From NCBI GenBank assembly GCA_944389615.1, contig CALXNA010000014.1, positions 1 through 64,000 of the forward strand: a DNA stretch of 64,000 nucleotides, given 5' to 3'. A program made the translations under genes and the position numbers. The first letter of the stretch is position 1. Every line of letters begins with the position of its first letter. Origin of the DNA: an uncultured Anaerobiospirillum sp. (GTDB taxonomy: Bacteria > Pseudomonadota > Gammaproteobacteria > Enterobacterales > Succinivibrionaceae). Shown here piece by piece: positions 55,432 through 64,000 of the stretch. The notes under the pieces were generated by a model, which was given only the letters and a program-made list of their open reading frames with translations, had not been told where the DNA came from and searched no databases.

Positions 55432-57645
55432 ATGGCACAAACCGATCAGTTCGCAGGGCCGCACAGCCCCACGGCGGCCCCCCCTTCGTCCGCCCCTTTG
55501 TCCGCCGCGGCCACGCCGCAACCGTCATGTGGACCGCAGGGCGCTCCGCTTAGCGCTGCTCAGAGCAGCGCCCCTCATGCCGCGGCCTACCAAGGGGCTA
55601 ACTATCAGCATGCGATGCCTTATCAGGGGCCTACGCAAGGGCCAGTGCAGGGAGCATATCAAGGTACCGCGCAGGGAGCATATCAAGGTACTGCGCAAGT
55701 CCCATATCAGAGGACGGCGCCGCAAGGGGCTATGCAAGGTTCGACGCGGCCAAGCACGGCCGCAGGCGGTGGCGGCACGCGCGGGCCCCAGGATCCATCA
55801 GGGAGCGCTGTTGCGGATGCGGGTAAGTCGCGTCTTGACCGCTGGAGCTCCAACTTGGGTTTGCACATTCTGATGGTGGCGTGCCTGTCTGTCTTGCTCT
55901 TGATCCCGACGATGTTCTTTAACTTCGTGCTGGAGGATCGGCGCTATAACGAGGAGTTGGCCATTGAGTCGATGGTCAGCCCGTGGGGCGGGCAGCAGCA
56001 GCTGGCCGATCCTGAGCTCATCGTGCCGGTGGAGGCTGTCGTCTCCTATAGCTACGAAGAAAACGATTGGGATAATGTCCAGCGCCGTGTCAATCAGATC
56101 AAGCTGGCCGATTACTACGTCTCTCCTCTAGACTCAGAGAGCACTGTCTCCTTGGAGTCGCACAAGCGCTATCGCGGCAACTATGAGACGACGCTCTATC
56201 GTATGGTCGTGCAGCAGGTCAGCACCTTTGCTCTTAGCGAGCGTCTCAGTGAGATTGAAAGCCGTGCTGAGGTGCAGCAGGTGATGCGCAACAGATTGAA
56301 GCTCATCTTCCATGTCAGCAACAACAAGGGCATCGATGAGATCAAGTACCTCTGCATCAATGGTAAGGCCTATACCCCGGAGCCTTCGTCGAACTACTCG
56401 GGCATCGTCATCAACCTCGACTATCTGGATGTCGGTAAGATCATTTCAGGTGAGCGCTTAGTGGACGCAGACGATAGTCGCTCGTGTGCGCTGCTCAAGC
56501 GCGCAGTGGCCGCTGAAGCGAGTGCATCAGATGTCGCTTCCGGTGCGGCTTCCGGCGCTGCTAAGGGTGCAGCTTCTGGGACAGATGCGGGGGCAGCTTC
56601 TGGGGCAGATGCGGGCGCCACGGGCTCGATCTTTGCCCAGAGCGCCTTTGCCGATAAGGCCACCGACCCGAGCTTAGCCAATGCCGACCAGCTGCGGCAA
56701 GTTCCGGATTTGGTCAATCACCTCGCTGCTGACACCGATCAAGAACATACTGCGGTCGCGGTGGCAGCGCAGGAGGCGCCTGCCTTGGAGCCGGGTATCA
56801 TGACGGTTGAGGCGCTGTACTACGTGCGGGGCGCGCAGGGCCTGTCCTATCTGCCTATAGCCCAAGATTCCCGCCTCACCGTCACCGGTACCGGTGTGGT
56901 GCCATCTTTTGGCGGTGCCTTCTTGCCCACCGATCGCGCTATCTCGGGGGCGGGCTTCTTAGACTCAGCCCAAATTGAGGATTTGAGCTTCGGCGAGCAG
57001 CACGTGGCGGAGAGCACCTTGCCTGAGGGCACGGAGCCGACCTTTAAGGCCTACTATGCCCAAAACAACTTGGCCACCGGGCAGGCCCAAGTGCGTACCG
57101 ATAAGGAGCCGTTTAATTACCACTGCTCGGAGATCGAGTACCAGATTGCCTTGGCTGACACCTCGGAGTCCTATCAGCTGATCGACCGCCTGACCAAGTA
57201 TGTGCTGCTCTTTATCGCCATGACCTTCGTCACCATCTTGGCCTTTGAGATCGTGATGCGCCGGATGGTCTCCTTGGTGCAGTACGTGGTGGTGGGCGCG
57301 GCCTTGATCTTGTTTTACATGGTGCTCTTGGCCTTAAGCGAGCACACCTCCTTTGTCCTTGCCTATGTCACCGGCGCGCTCTTGATGTCGCTCATGATCG
57401 CTGCCTACTTAAAGGCGGTGCTCAACTCGCTGCGCAGCGCCATCTGCGTGGCGGTACTGCTCCTTGCCATGTACGCCGTACTCTTTGCCATCGTCCATGT
57501 CCAAGCCTATGCGCTGCTCGTGGGCACAGTGCTGCTGGTGATCATGCTCGGCATCGTCATGTTTATCACGCGCCGCCTCAATGCGCCGGAGGTCGCCCAG
57601 AGCCGCGGGGCGAAGGCTCAGAGCAAGGACGAGCCTGCGGCCTAA
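55432..57645 (+). CDS. creD: CreD-like inner-membrane protein with an N-terminal extension
   Basis: A 737-residue CreD-family protein; E. coli CreD has 450. The start at 55432 (MAQTDQFAGPHS) has aggag upstream. The first 125 residues are a Gln/Gly/Pro-rich tail with QGAYQGTA repeats. The first membrane segment (about 140-165, LGLHILMVACLSVLLLIPTM) begins the recognisable CreD core, including KRYRGNYETTLYRM. An Ala/Gly insert (ASGAASGAAKGAASG) lies in the periplasmic part. Several C-terminal membrane helices start near LTKYVLLFIAMTFVTILAFE and include MVLLALSEHTSFVLAYV. CreD is linked to envelope stress and the CreBC regulon, but no creBC genes are here. Confidence 0.88.
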   Translation: MAQTDQFAGPHSPTAAPPSSAPLSAAATPQPSCGPQGAPLSAAQSSAPHAAAYQGANYQHAMPYQGPTQGPVQGAYQGTAQGAYQGTAQVPYQRTAPQGAMQGSTRPSTAAGGGGTRGPQDPSGSAVADAGKSRLDRWSSNLGLHILMVACLSVLLLIPTMFFNFVLEDRRYNEELAIESMVSPWGGQQQLADPELIVPVEAVVSYSYEENDWDNVQRRVNQIKLADYYVSPLDSESTVSLESHKRYRGNYETTLYRMVVQQVSTFALSERLSEIESRAEVQQVMRNRLKLIFHVSNNKGIDEIKYLCINGKAYTPEPSSNYSGIVINLDYLDVGKIISGERLVDADDSRSCALLKRAVAAEASASDVASGAASGAAKGAASGTDAGAASGADAGATGSIFAQSAFADKATDPSLANADQLRQVPDLVNHLAADTDQEHTAVAVAAQEAPALEPGIMTVEALYYVRGAQGLSYLPIAQDSRLTVTGTGVVPSFGGAFLPTDRAISGAGFLDSAQIEDLSFGEQHVAESTLPEGTEPTFKAYYAQNNLATGQAQVRTDKEPFNYHCSEIEYQIALADTSESYQLIDRLTKYVLLFIAMTFVTILAFEIVMRRMVSLVQYVVVGAALILFYMVLLALSEHTSFVLAYVTGALLMSLMIAAYLKAVLNSLRSAICVAVLLLAMYAVLFAIVHVQAYALLVGTVLLVIMLGIVMFITRRLNAPEVAQSRGAKAQSKDEPAA

Positions 57646-57882
57646 GCGCGATCTCAGCGGCGGCCTACGCTGCAGCCCAAGCTGCGGCCTCAGTGGTTTC
57701 TGCCGCGGCATTAGCACCGCGTTAGCAGCGCCCCAGAGCCTAAGTCGGTTTGGGTTCTGGGGCTTTTGGCTTGGGGCAAAGCAAGCTATAATTACGGGCT
57801 TGGTAGCGCGCCACGCGGGGGCTGTGCGGCCCACCTGCGGGCGTGCTAAAGAGTTTCGTGCCAATTAGTTTTTGGGTTTGCT

Positions 57883-58146
57883 ATGCCGTTCTATGAGTAC
57901 CGCTGCCGCGATTGCGGGCACACCTTAACTAAGCTGCAGTCGATGAGTGCACCGGCTCTCACGACTTGCCCTCAGTGCGGCCATGAGAGCCTCGTCAAGT
58001 TGATCTCAGCCTCCAGCTGCGAGCTTAAGGGCGTCGGTGTCTTTGGTAACTCCAAGCAGCCATTTGCCAACGAGAGCAAGTCTTGCCCAGCGAGCACTGG
58101 GGCGGGCGCGAGCGCCCCGTGCGCTGCTTGCCCGCACGCCGATTAA
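57883..58146 (+). CDS. FmdB-family zinc-ribbon protein
   Basis: An 87-residue protein with the FmdB layout: MPFYEYRCRDCGHTLTKLQS followed by TTCPQCGHESLVKLISASSC. The two CxxC pairs form a zinc ribbon. Three further Cys lie in the tail (SCPAST, CAACPHAD). Function is unknown; such proteins are often encoded just before aspS, as here (166 bases). Confidence 0.9.
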   Translation: MPFYEYRCRDCGHTLTKLQSMSAPALTTCPQCGHESLVKLISASSCELKGVGVFGNSKQPFANESKSCPASTGAGASAPCAACPHAD

Positions 58147-58312
58147 GCGTGGGCGTAGTTGGCGCCTGCGCGTGGGCGCAGCTGCGCAAGCATGGCGCAG
58201 CTTAGCGCGCCGGTCGGGCGTGTTGGGCTTGCCGCGCAGGCCCGCGGCGGGGGCTGTTCAGGTTGCGCGCGTTGCGGTAACCTCGGTTTAGTGTTTTGGA
58301 TAGGCATTTTGT

Positions 58313-60082
58313 ATGTCAATGCGTTCTCACTATTGTGACCAAGTCGGTCTGAGCGAAGTCGGTCAGACCGTGACCCTGTGCGGCTGGGTTAATAAGCGCC
58401 GCGACTTAGGTGGTTTGATCTTTATTGACCTGAGAGATCGCACGGGTTTAGTTCAGGTGGTCTTCGAGCCTGATGTCAAGGATGTGCACGAGTTAGCTGC
58501 CACCTTACGTGGTGAGTTCTGCATTAAAGTAGTCGGTACGGTACGTGCTCGCCCGGAGAGTCAAGTTAACGCCAACATGAAGAGCGGCGCCATCGAGGTG
58601 TACGCTAGCTCCTTGGAGATCTTAAACAAGGCCGCGGTACTGCCCCTCGACTTCAACCAAGACAATACCGAAGAGCAGCGTCTGCGCTATCGCTACTTAG
58701 ACCTGCGCCGCCCGGAGATGCTGCGCAACTTCACCAAGCGCCACTCCATTACCCACTTTGTGCGTAACTTCATGGATGAGCATGGCTTCATCGACGTTGA
58801 GACCCCAATGCTCACCAAGGCCACCCCAGAAGGTGCCCGTGACTACTTGGTGCCATCGCGCATCCACCACGGCAAGTTCTACGCACTGCCGCAGTCGCCG
58901 CAGCTGTTCAAGCAGCTTTTGATGATCGCAGGCTTCGACCGCTACTATCAGATCACCAAATGCTTCCGTGATGAGGACTTGCGTGCTGACCGTCAGCCTG
59001 AGTTCACGCAGATCGATGTGGAGACCTCCTTTATGTCCTCGCAAGATGTCCGCGACATCATGGAGGAGATGATGGTAGGTCTGTTCAAGCACGAAGAGAA
59101 CTTCGACTTAGGCAAGTTCCCAGTCTTAACTTGGACTGAGGCGATGGAGCGCTTTGGCTCGGATAAGCCGGACTTACGTATCGCCTTTGAGCTCCACACC
59201 TTAGATGACTTAGTCAAGGACACCGAGTTTAAGGTCTTATCCGAGAGCGCCAATGCCGCTGACAGCAAGGTCGTAGGCTTTGCCCTGCCGGGCGGTGCTG
59301 CCTTAAGCCGCAAGAACATCGACGGCTACACCGATTATGTCAAGAAGTTGGGAGCTTCAGGCCTCATCTACATCAAGGTCAATGACTTGTCCCAAGGCGC
59401 AGCCGGGCTGCAATCGTCGATTGCCAAGCACGTCACCCCAGAGCTTCTGCTCTCCGTCGTCAATGCCTGCGGCGCTAAGAGCGGCGACATCGTCTTTATC
59501 GGCTGCGGCAAGACCGTCAAGTGCCAGACCTTCATGGGCGCCTTACGCTGCCAAGCAGCGCGCGACCACAACTTAATTGGCGCCGGTTTCAAGGCTTTAT
59601 GGGTCATCGACTTCCCAATGTTCGAGATGACCGAAGAGGCCGGTTTAACCGCGATGCACCACCCATTCACCGCCCCAGCTCATGTCACCCCTGAGCAGTT
59701 GCAGGCTGACCCAATGTCAGTCTTCGCCGATGCTTACGACATGGTCATCAACGGCTACGAAGTCGGTGGTGGCTCGGTACGTATTCACGACCCAATCATG
59801 CAGCAGGCCGTGTTCAACGTCTTAGGCATCAGCAAGGAAGAGGCCCAGCAGAAGTTTGGCTTCTTGCTCGATGCTTTATCTTTTGGTGCACCACCACATG
59901 CCGGCCTTGCCTTTGGCTTAGATCGTCTTACTATGTTGCTCACTCACACTGACAACATCCGTGACGTGATCGCCTTCCCTAAGACCACCGCCGCTTCGTG
60001 CTTGATGACCGAAGCGCCTAATGTGGCCTCGCCTGAAGCCTTAAACGAATTGGCTATCGCCGTTACCGATTTAGAGAAATAG
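58313..60082 (+). CDS. aspS: Aspartyl-tRNA synthetase
   Basis: A 589-residue class II synthetase that charges tRNAAsp. The anticodon-binding OB fold is at the N terminus ([20 protein letters not shown]). Motif 1 lies around [15 protein letters not shown], motif 2 at [20 protein letters not shown], and motif 3 at [14 protein letters not shown] bacterial GAD insertion domain lies between motifs 2 and 3. Length matches the bacterial-type enzyme. yebC follows 12 bases later, so the two are co-transcribed. The ribosome binding site is weak. Confidence 0.97.
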   Translation: MSMRSHYCDQVGLSEVGQTVTLCGWVNKRRDLGGLIFIDLRDRTGLVQVVFEPDVKDVHELAATLRGEFCIKVVGTVRARPESQVNANMKSGAIEVYASSLEILNKAAVLPLDFNQDNTEEQRLRYRYLDLRRPEMLRNFTKRHSITHFVRNFMDEHGFIDVETPMLTKATPEGARDYLVPSRIHHGKFYALPQSPQLFKQLLMIAGFDRYYQITKCFRDEDLRADRQPEFTQIDVETSFMSSQDVRDIMEEMMVGLFKHEENFDLGKFPVLTWTEAMERFGSDKPDLRIAFELHTLDDLVKDTEFKVLSESANAADSKVVGFALPGGAALSRKNIDGYTDYVKKLGASGLIYIKVNDLSQGAAGLQSSIAKHVTPELLLSVVNACGAKSGDIVFIGCGKTVKCQTFMGALRCQAARDHNLIGAGFKALWVIDFPMFEMTEEAGLTAMHHPFTAPAHVTPEQLQADPMSVFADAYDMVINGYEVGGGSVRIHDPIMQQAVFNVLGISKEEAQQKFGFLLDALSFGAPPHAGLAFGLDRLTMLLTHTDNIRDVIAFPKTTAASCLMTEAPNVASPEALNELAIAVTDLEK

Positions 60083-60094
60083 CAGGAGATTAAT

Positions 60095-60853
60095 ATGTCA
60101 GGTCACTCCAAGTGGGCCAACATTCGCTTCCGTAAGGCCGCTCAAGACGCAAAGCGCGGCAAGATCTTCACCAAGCTCATTCGTGAAATCACTACGGCCG
60201 CTCGTATGGGCGGTGGCGACGAGAGCTCCAACCCACGCCTGCGTTCGGCCGTGATCTCGGCTTTAGCCCAGAACATGACCCGTGACACCATCAAGCGCGC
60301 CATTGAGCGTGGTGTCGGTGGCGGCGAAGGCACTGAGCTCGAGTCCATCACCTATGAAGGCTATGGTGTCGGCGGCGTAGCTGTCATGGTCGAGTGCATG
60401 ACCGACAACCGCAACCGTACGGCCTCTGATGTCCGTCACGGCTTCTCTAAGTTCGGTGGCAACTTAGGTACCACCGGCTCGGTCGGCTACCTCTTCACCA
60501 AGCAGGGTGTCATCAACTTCCTGCCTGATGATGACGGTAAGATGCCTGTCACCGAAGAGCAGGCTATGGACATCGCCTTAGAGGCCGGTGCCGATGACGT
60601 CGTCGTCAACGACGATGGTTCGATCGACGTCTTCACCACTCCAGACAACTTCGCTCCAGTGGTCGACGCTTTCACCGCCCAAAACATCCAGCCATCGAAC
60701 GCTCAGGTCACCATGACCCCATCGACCGAGACTGCGTTAGATGCTGAGACTGCGGTTAAATTCATCCGCATGATCGACTACCTCGAGGACTTAGACGACG
60801 TCCAAGAGGTCTACCACAACGCCAACATCCCAGATGACGTTGAAGTAGAGTAA
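60095..60853 (+). CDS. yebC: YebC/TACO1-family transcription or translation factor
   Basis: A 252-residue YebC protein. The family start [20 protein letters not shown] is nearly invariant. [20 protein letters not shown] and [18 protein letters not shown] are the other conserved blocks. YebC proteins act as DNA-binding regulators or ease ribosome stalling at proline runs; which applies here cannot be told. A cagga sequence precedes the ATG. In E. coli ruvC follows, but here the operon ends after yebC. Confidence 0.96.
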   Translation: MSGHSKWANIRFRKAAQDAKRGKIFTKLIREITTAARMGGGDESSNPRLRSAVISALAQNMTRDTIKRAIERGVGGGEGTELESITYEGYGVGGVAVMVECMTDNRNRTASDVRHGFSKFGGNLGTTGSVGYLFTKQGVINFLPDDDGKMPVTEEQAMDIALEAGADDVVVNDDGSIDVFTTPDNFAPVVDAFTAQNIQPSNAQVTMTPSTETALDAETAVKFIRMIDYLEDLDDVQEVYHNANIPDDVEVE

Positions 60854-60872
60854 AAGAGCCCACCCTCTTAAC

Positions 60873-60911
60873 GACAAGGCCATAACCGAGGTAACTCAGT
60901 TATGGCCTTGT
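60873..60911. terminator. Thirteen-base hairpin after yebC
   Basis: Perfect arms acaaggccataac and gttatggccttgt enclose a 13-base loop, but no T run follows. It lies 19 bases past yebC, between convergent genes. Confidence 0.6.
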
Positions 60912-61001
60912 GCTATCTGCGGCCCGCAGTGCGGGCCCTGCGCGGGCCCAGCCCAGCTGGGCCGCTCAGCAGGCCGCCCAGCCGGGCTGGGCGAGGCGCG
61001 G

Positions 61002-62366
61002 CTACGAGTCGTCGCGCAGCAAGACCGCGGTCGCAAGGTCAAGCGGCTGCGGGCAGGCAAGGTAGACGTAGTAGCCATCACCCGGAGCGATGGTCGTGGC
61101 CTGACCGTTCTTATCGCGCATGGTGCTGCCGTCAAGTGTCTGCGGCCCCTGCGGGGTGTAGACGATGAGCTGGTTGTGGGCCTCGAACTTGTTCTTGACC
61201 TTGATGTAGAGGTCGCCATTGTCAGCTTGGCTCAAGATTTGTCCGACCACTTGCCACTTGCCCGGAGACGGGGCATTGGTGGCATAGTCTTGGGTCTCGT
61301 TGGGCTTGTGCGCCTCCAGCAGAGCCGTGGTGTAGCCGCGCGACGGGATCGAGTTGACGATGGTGTAGCTCTCCTCGGGGATCGCTTGGCCTGCGGCTAA
61401 GGCGTCGATGGCTAAGCGATAGGCGCGGGCGATGCCCCCGGCGTAGAACGGCGAGCGCGAGCGGCCCTCGATCTTGAGGCTGTCTACGCCCAGCTCCATC
61501 AGCTCCTTTAAGACCGGCAGGGCGCATAAGTCCTTGGAGTTCATGAGGTAGGAGCCATGCTCATCTTCTTCAAGCGGCATCCACTCGCCTTGGCGGCGCG
61601 AGGTCTCCTCGATCTCCGCGTAGAGCGAAGGTAAGTCGGCTTGATCTAAAGTCGACGTGCTGACTTGCTGATGGGCAATCGGGTCAAAGGCCAAGTGGCC
61701 CTGCGCGGTGCCTACAGTATGGGCGCCGTCGGCGTCGACCAAGGCCAAGTCCTTGGTGCGGTAGTTCCAGCGGCACGAGTTGTTGCATGCGCCTAAGTTA
61801 GCATCACGGCGGGCCAAGAGGCCGGAGATGAGGCAGCGCCCCGAGACCGCGATGCAGAGCGCGCCGTGGATGAAGACCTCCAGCTCCATATCCGGGCAGT
61901 CCTCGCGGATCATGGCGATTTCGCTCAAGGAGAGTTCGCGGGCTAAGATGCAGCGCTTGACGCCGATCTTCTGCCAGAACTTCACGGTACCGGCATTGAC
62001 GGTATTGGCCTGCACGCTCAGGTGCACCGGGATCTCCGGATAGAGCTCAATGGCGCGGTCGATTAAGCCCGGGTCAGCCATGATCAGAGCATCAGGCTTG
62101 AGCGCGGCGACCTCATGGAGCGACTCGTCGAAGGCGTTGACGCGGCGCATGTGCGGAATCACGTTGAGCACGGCAAAGAACTTGCGCCCATGTTCATGGG
62201 CGTAGGCAATACCAGCGGCAAAGTCGGCGCGGCTAAAGCCATTACCACGCACGCGCAGCGACCAGCGCGGAATGCCCGCGTAGACGGCATCGGCGCCATA
62301 GTCGATGGCCATGCGCAGGTGTTGCAAGCTGCCCGCAGGCGCTAAGAGCTCAGGCTTTTTGATCAT
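61002..62366 (-). CDS. yegQ: YegQ/TrhP, tRNA uridine-hydroxylation U32 protein
   Basis: A 454-residue U32-family protein. In E. coli YegQ (TrhP) takes part in prephenate-dependent 5-hydroxyuridine formation in tRNA wobble positions. The start at 62366 (MIKKPELLAPAGSL) is preferred to a GTG 8 codons earlier, which would overlap rdgC. The U32 signature is ELEVFIHGALCIAVSGRCLI, and further conserved Cys occur in NLGACNNSCRWNY. DSLKIEGRSRSPFY is another family block. The C-terminal part forms a beta domain. It begins 4 bases after rdgC, so translation is probably coupled. Confidence 0.93.
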   Translation of the reverse strand: MIKKPELLAPAGSLQHLRMAIDYGADAVYAGIPRWSLRVRGNGFSRADFAAGIAYAHEHGRKFFAVLNVIPHMRRVNAFDESLHEVAALKPDALIMADPGLIDRAIELYPEIPVHLSVQANTVNAGTVKFWQKIGVKRCILARELSLSEIAMIREDCPDMELEVFIHGALCIAVSGRCLISGLLARRDANLGACNNSCRWNYRTKDLALVDADGAHTVGTAQGHLAFDPIAHQQVSTSTLDQADLPSLYAEIEETSRRQGEWMPLEEDEHGSYLMNSKDLCALPVLKELMELGVDSLKIEGRSRSPFYAGGIARAYRLAIDALAAGQAIPEESYTIVNSIPSRGYTTALLEAHKPNETQDYATNAPSPGKWQVVGQILSQADNGDLYIKVKNKFEAHNQLIVYTPQGPQTLDGSTMRDKNGQATTIAPGDGYYVYLACPQPLDLATAVLLRDDS

Positions 62367-62370
62367 GGGG

Positions 62371-63285
62371 CTACTCACACTGGAAGGCACGGGTCAGGGC
62401 ACGGACGAGCTCGGTCAAGGTCTCGCCTTCGATTAAGATCATGCTCTGTTGATCGGCGACCTTATCGCCCGAGGACTTCGGCAGGTTCTGCTCTAAGTAC
62501 TGGTCTTCTAAAGCCAAGCGCTTGATCGTGAGGTCTTGGGCTAAGACAAAGGTAGCGATTTCGTTGAAGCTCAGCTGCAGCTCGGTGACGATCTTACCGG
62601 CGGTGATATGGGAGATGATCTCCGCGGCGGTGAGATTCTCCTTGCTGACGCGTACCGTGGCTCCGGTGTCATCGTTGCTCTTGAGCACGGTGTCATAGCC
62701 TAAGGTAAAAGTCTCAGGCAGGTCGCCCTTGGTGATGAAGCCGGTCATGCGGTCTTCGACCACGCAGCGTGGCTGAAAGGGCTTAGCCGGGAAGGAGCCG
62801 CCTAAGGCCTTGCGTAGAAAGGAAATGGCGTTCTCGGCGCGCTTGGCAGCAGTCACGGAGACGCCGACATAGCCTTGCTTAGAGTTAACCCAAATGAGCA
62901 GGTCGCGGCGGGTGACGAAGGCCTGCTCGAGCATCTTGGTGACGATGCCTTGCTTTAAGGCCTTCTTCTCATCCTTCTTTAACGGGCGGCCCAGTTCCTC
63001 TTCGCGGTTTTCGATCTCATCGGCCACTACTTGGTTGACGACCGAGGTTGGCATCAACTTGTTCTCTTCGGCAAAACGGAAAAAGTGGTTGCCGTCGTGG
63101 CTGAAGGTATAAGCTTGGGTACCGCGGCCAAACAGCGGAGTAAAGCCGTAGCTGGAGACGTCGCCTGTGGCCAGCGGCTTCAAGCGCAAAGCGGAGATCG
63201 CAGCTTCTAGCTCCGTCTCTTGGGCAAACAACTGCTTTAATTGGTCATCTAAGGCCACGCTGTACAGGCGCACGTTCTTAATCAT
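62371..63285 (-). CDS. rdgC: Recombination-associated protein RdgC
   Basis: A 304-residue RdgC, a ring-shaped DNA-binding protein that restrains RecA. Start MIKNVRLYSVALDD, central blocks YGFTPLFGRG and LLIWVNSKQGYVGVSVTAAK, and end TLTELVRALTRAFQ fit the family, as does the length. yegQ follows 4 bases later in the same operon. Confidence 0.93.
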   Translation of the reverse strand: MIKNVRLYSVALDDQLKQLFAQETELEAAISALRLKPLATGDVSSYGFTPLFGRGTQAYTFSHDGNHFFRFAEENKLMPTSVVNQVVADEIENREEELGRPLKKDEKKALKQGIVTKMLEQAFVTRRDLLIWVNSKQGYVGVSVTAAKRAENAISFLRKALGGSFPAKPFQPRCVVEDRMTGFITKGDLPETFTLGYDTVLKSNDDTGATVRVSKENLTAAEIISHITAGKIVTELQLSFNEIATFVLAQDLTIKRLALEDQYLEQNLPKSSGDKVADQQSMILIEGETLTELVRALTRAFQCE

Positions 63286-63637
63286 TGCAAACCACCCGAA
63301 AACTCAGAAACCTCGCGCAGGGCTGCGTCCTGCCCGGACAGGGCTAAACCCTGCACTAGCAGGGACGGCCCCTGCCCCGTGGCAGAGGCAAGCTCTGCTC
63401 CGTCAGCCCACGGACAATTCCCATGGAGCCGACGCAAAAAAAGCGCTGACGCGCCCGAACTTCAATTTTAGCCTAAAAGCAGCCTGCTTTTCAAAAACGC
63501 TGTGTGAGCGCCCGCCCCCCAGCTGCGGACGCCCGCTCTCAGCTGCAGAAACCCGTCCCTAACTGCGGATGCACGTCTCCGGCTGCGGGCGCGCGTAGGC
63601 TTGCGCAGATGGGCGCCCTAAAGCCGCAGGTGCGAGC
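63286..63637. other. Non-coding gap with degenerate gctgcgga repeats
   Basis: No gene. At about 63520-63600, units such as agctgcggacgcccgctctc, agctgcagaaacccg and actgcggatgcacgtctcc recur every 20 to 25 bases. gcagggctgcgtcctgccc-like inverted segments occur at 63315-63375. Confidence 0.45.
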
Positions 63638-64000
63638 TTAGAGCTGAAGCTCCAAGGTGGCGTGGAGCTTGTCCAGCAGCTGATCGCGCTGAGCTTGGTA
63701 GAAGCTGGGCTCCTGATCCACCTGCATCGTCATGTAGGTAAGGTGCTCGTCTTGATGGGGCAGCTGGAAGCCTTGATAGTACTGCGTGGCAAACAGCGCC
63801 ATCTCATTGTCGCTGCGGATGGCGATGTTGAAGGTTTTGATGCCGCGCAGCACGATCAGATGGTACTTTAGAATCAGCGATAAGACCGAGCTGGTGCAGG
63901 GCTCAGGAGCGAAGGCGTAGATGCCGCAGTCCTTGATCTCCTGCCACGAGGCATCCGTGGCCTTATAGCTTAGGACGCAGGCGGGTTGACCATCGAACTC
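63638..64000 (-). CDS. C-terminal part of an unknown protein, cut by the window end
   Basis: The minus-strand frame is open from the window edge to the stop at 63638, giving the last 120 residues of a longer protein. It begins EFDGQPACVLSYKATDASWQ and ends LDKLHATLELQL. An internal Met at 63853 is not the likely start because the frame continues upstream with similar composition. I do not recognise the family. The mixed alpha/beta sequence (IYAFAPEPCTSSVLSLIL, KTFNIAIRSDNEMALFAT) has no membrane segment in the visible part. Confidence 0.65.
   Translation of the reverse strand, partial: EFDGQPACVLSYKATDASWQEIKDCGIYAFAPEPCTSSVLSLILKYHLIVLRGIKTFNIAIRSDNEMALFATQYYQGFQLPHQDEHLTYMTMQVDQEPSFYQAQRDQLLDKLHATLELQL

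Overview
The window looks like chromosomal DNA of a motile gammaproteobacterium. The main evidence is the tig-clpP-clpX-lon order, an usg-like gene beside a FimV/HubP-type polar landmark gene, MotY, RNase T, RdgC, YegQ, a long-form SppA and the fmdB-aspS-yebC block. High GC, an Ala-rich proteome and many long low-complexity extensions on conserved proteins suggest the Succinivibrionaceae (Aeromonadales, gut anaerobes). That family placement is inference; Gammaproteobacteria is much firmer. I saw no rRNA, tRNA, CRISPR array, transposase or phage genes.

Layout. 1-1362 is non-coding with a 3 x 105 bp tandem repeat. 1363-5098 (minus) holds a YebE-like protein, a frameshifted formyltransferase, a DUF4910 peptidase-like gene split by a run of ten G, and an HPr paralogue. 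5339-23733 (plus) holds a catalytically degenerate UmuD/LexA-fold protein, three related chemoreceptors with a YbaK-type deacylase among them, an Usg-like protein, a 2,633-residue HubP/FimV-like protein and an M15 peptidase. 23913-27617 (minus) is a very large membrane metallophosphoesterase. 27618-28936 is a 1.3 kb gap with structured-looking, repeat-rich DNA. 28937-31069 (plus) has a His-rich periplasmic protein and thioredoxin reductase. 31154-35321 (minus) has RNase T, an orphan PD-(D/E)XK-like domain and a crr-ptsI-ptsH operon. 36266-39368 (plus) has MotY and a Sel1-repeat membrane protein, and 39432-40523 (minus) a GH84 enzyme. 41081-49001 (plus) is the proteostasis block, followed by two unknown genes to 50328. 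50281-54980 (minus) has a radical SAM gene with a nonsense codon, SppA and an amino-acid-binding protein. 55432-60853 (plus) has CreD, FmdB, AspS and YebC. 61002-64000 (minus) has YegQ, RdgC and the end of an unknown gene.

How the genes work together. Chemoreceptors, the HubP-like landmark and MotY point to a polar, chemotactic flagellar lifestyle. The DUF4910 and formyltransferase pair belongs to families found in surface-glycan or flagellin-glycan clusters. The most striking signal is that DUF4910 is out of frame here only because its G tract has ten bases: with nine, it reads through into the downstream 88-codon frame and restores the family's C-terminal end, as expected of a phase-variable contingency gene. 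A second theme is elongation of housekeeping proteins (ClpP, Lon, trigger factor, SppA, CreD, metallophosphoesterase, HubP) by low-complexity segments.
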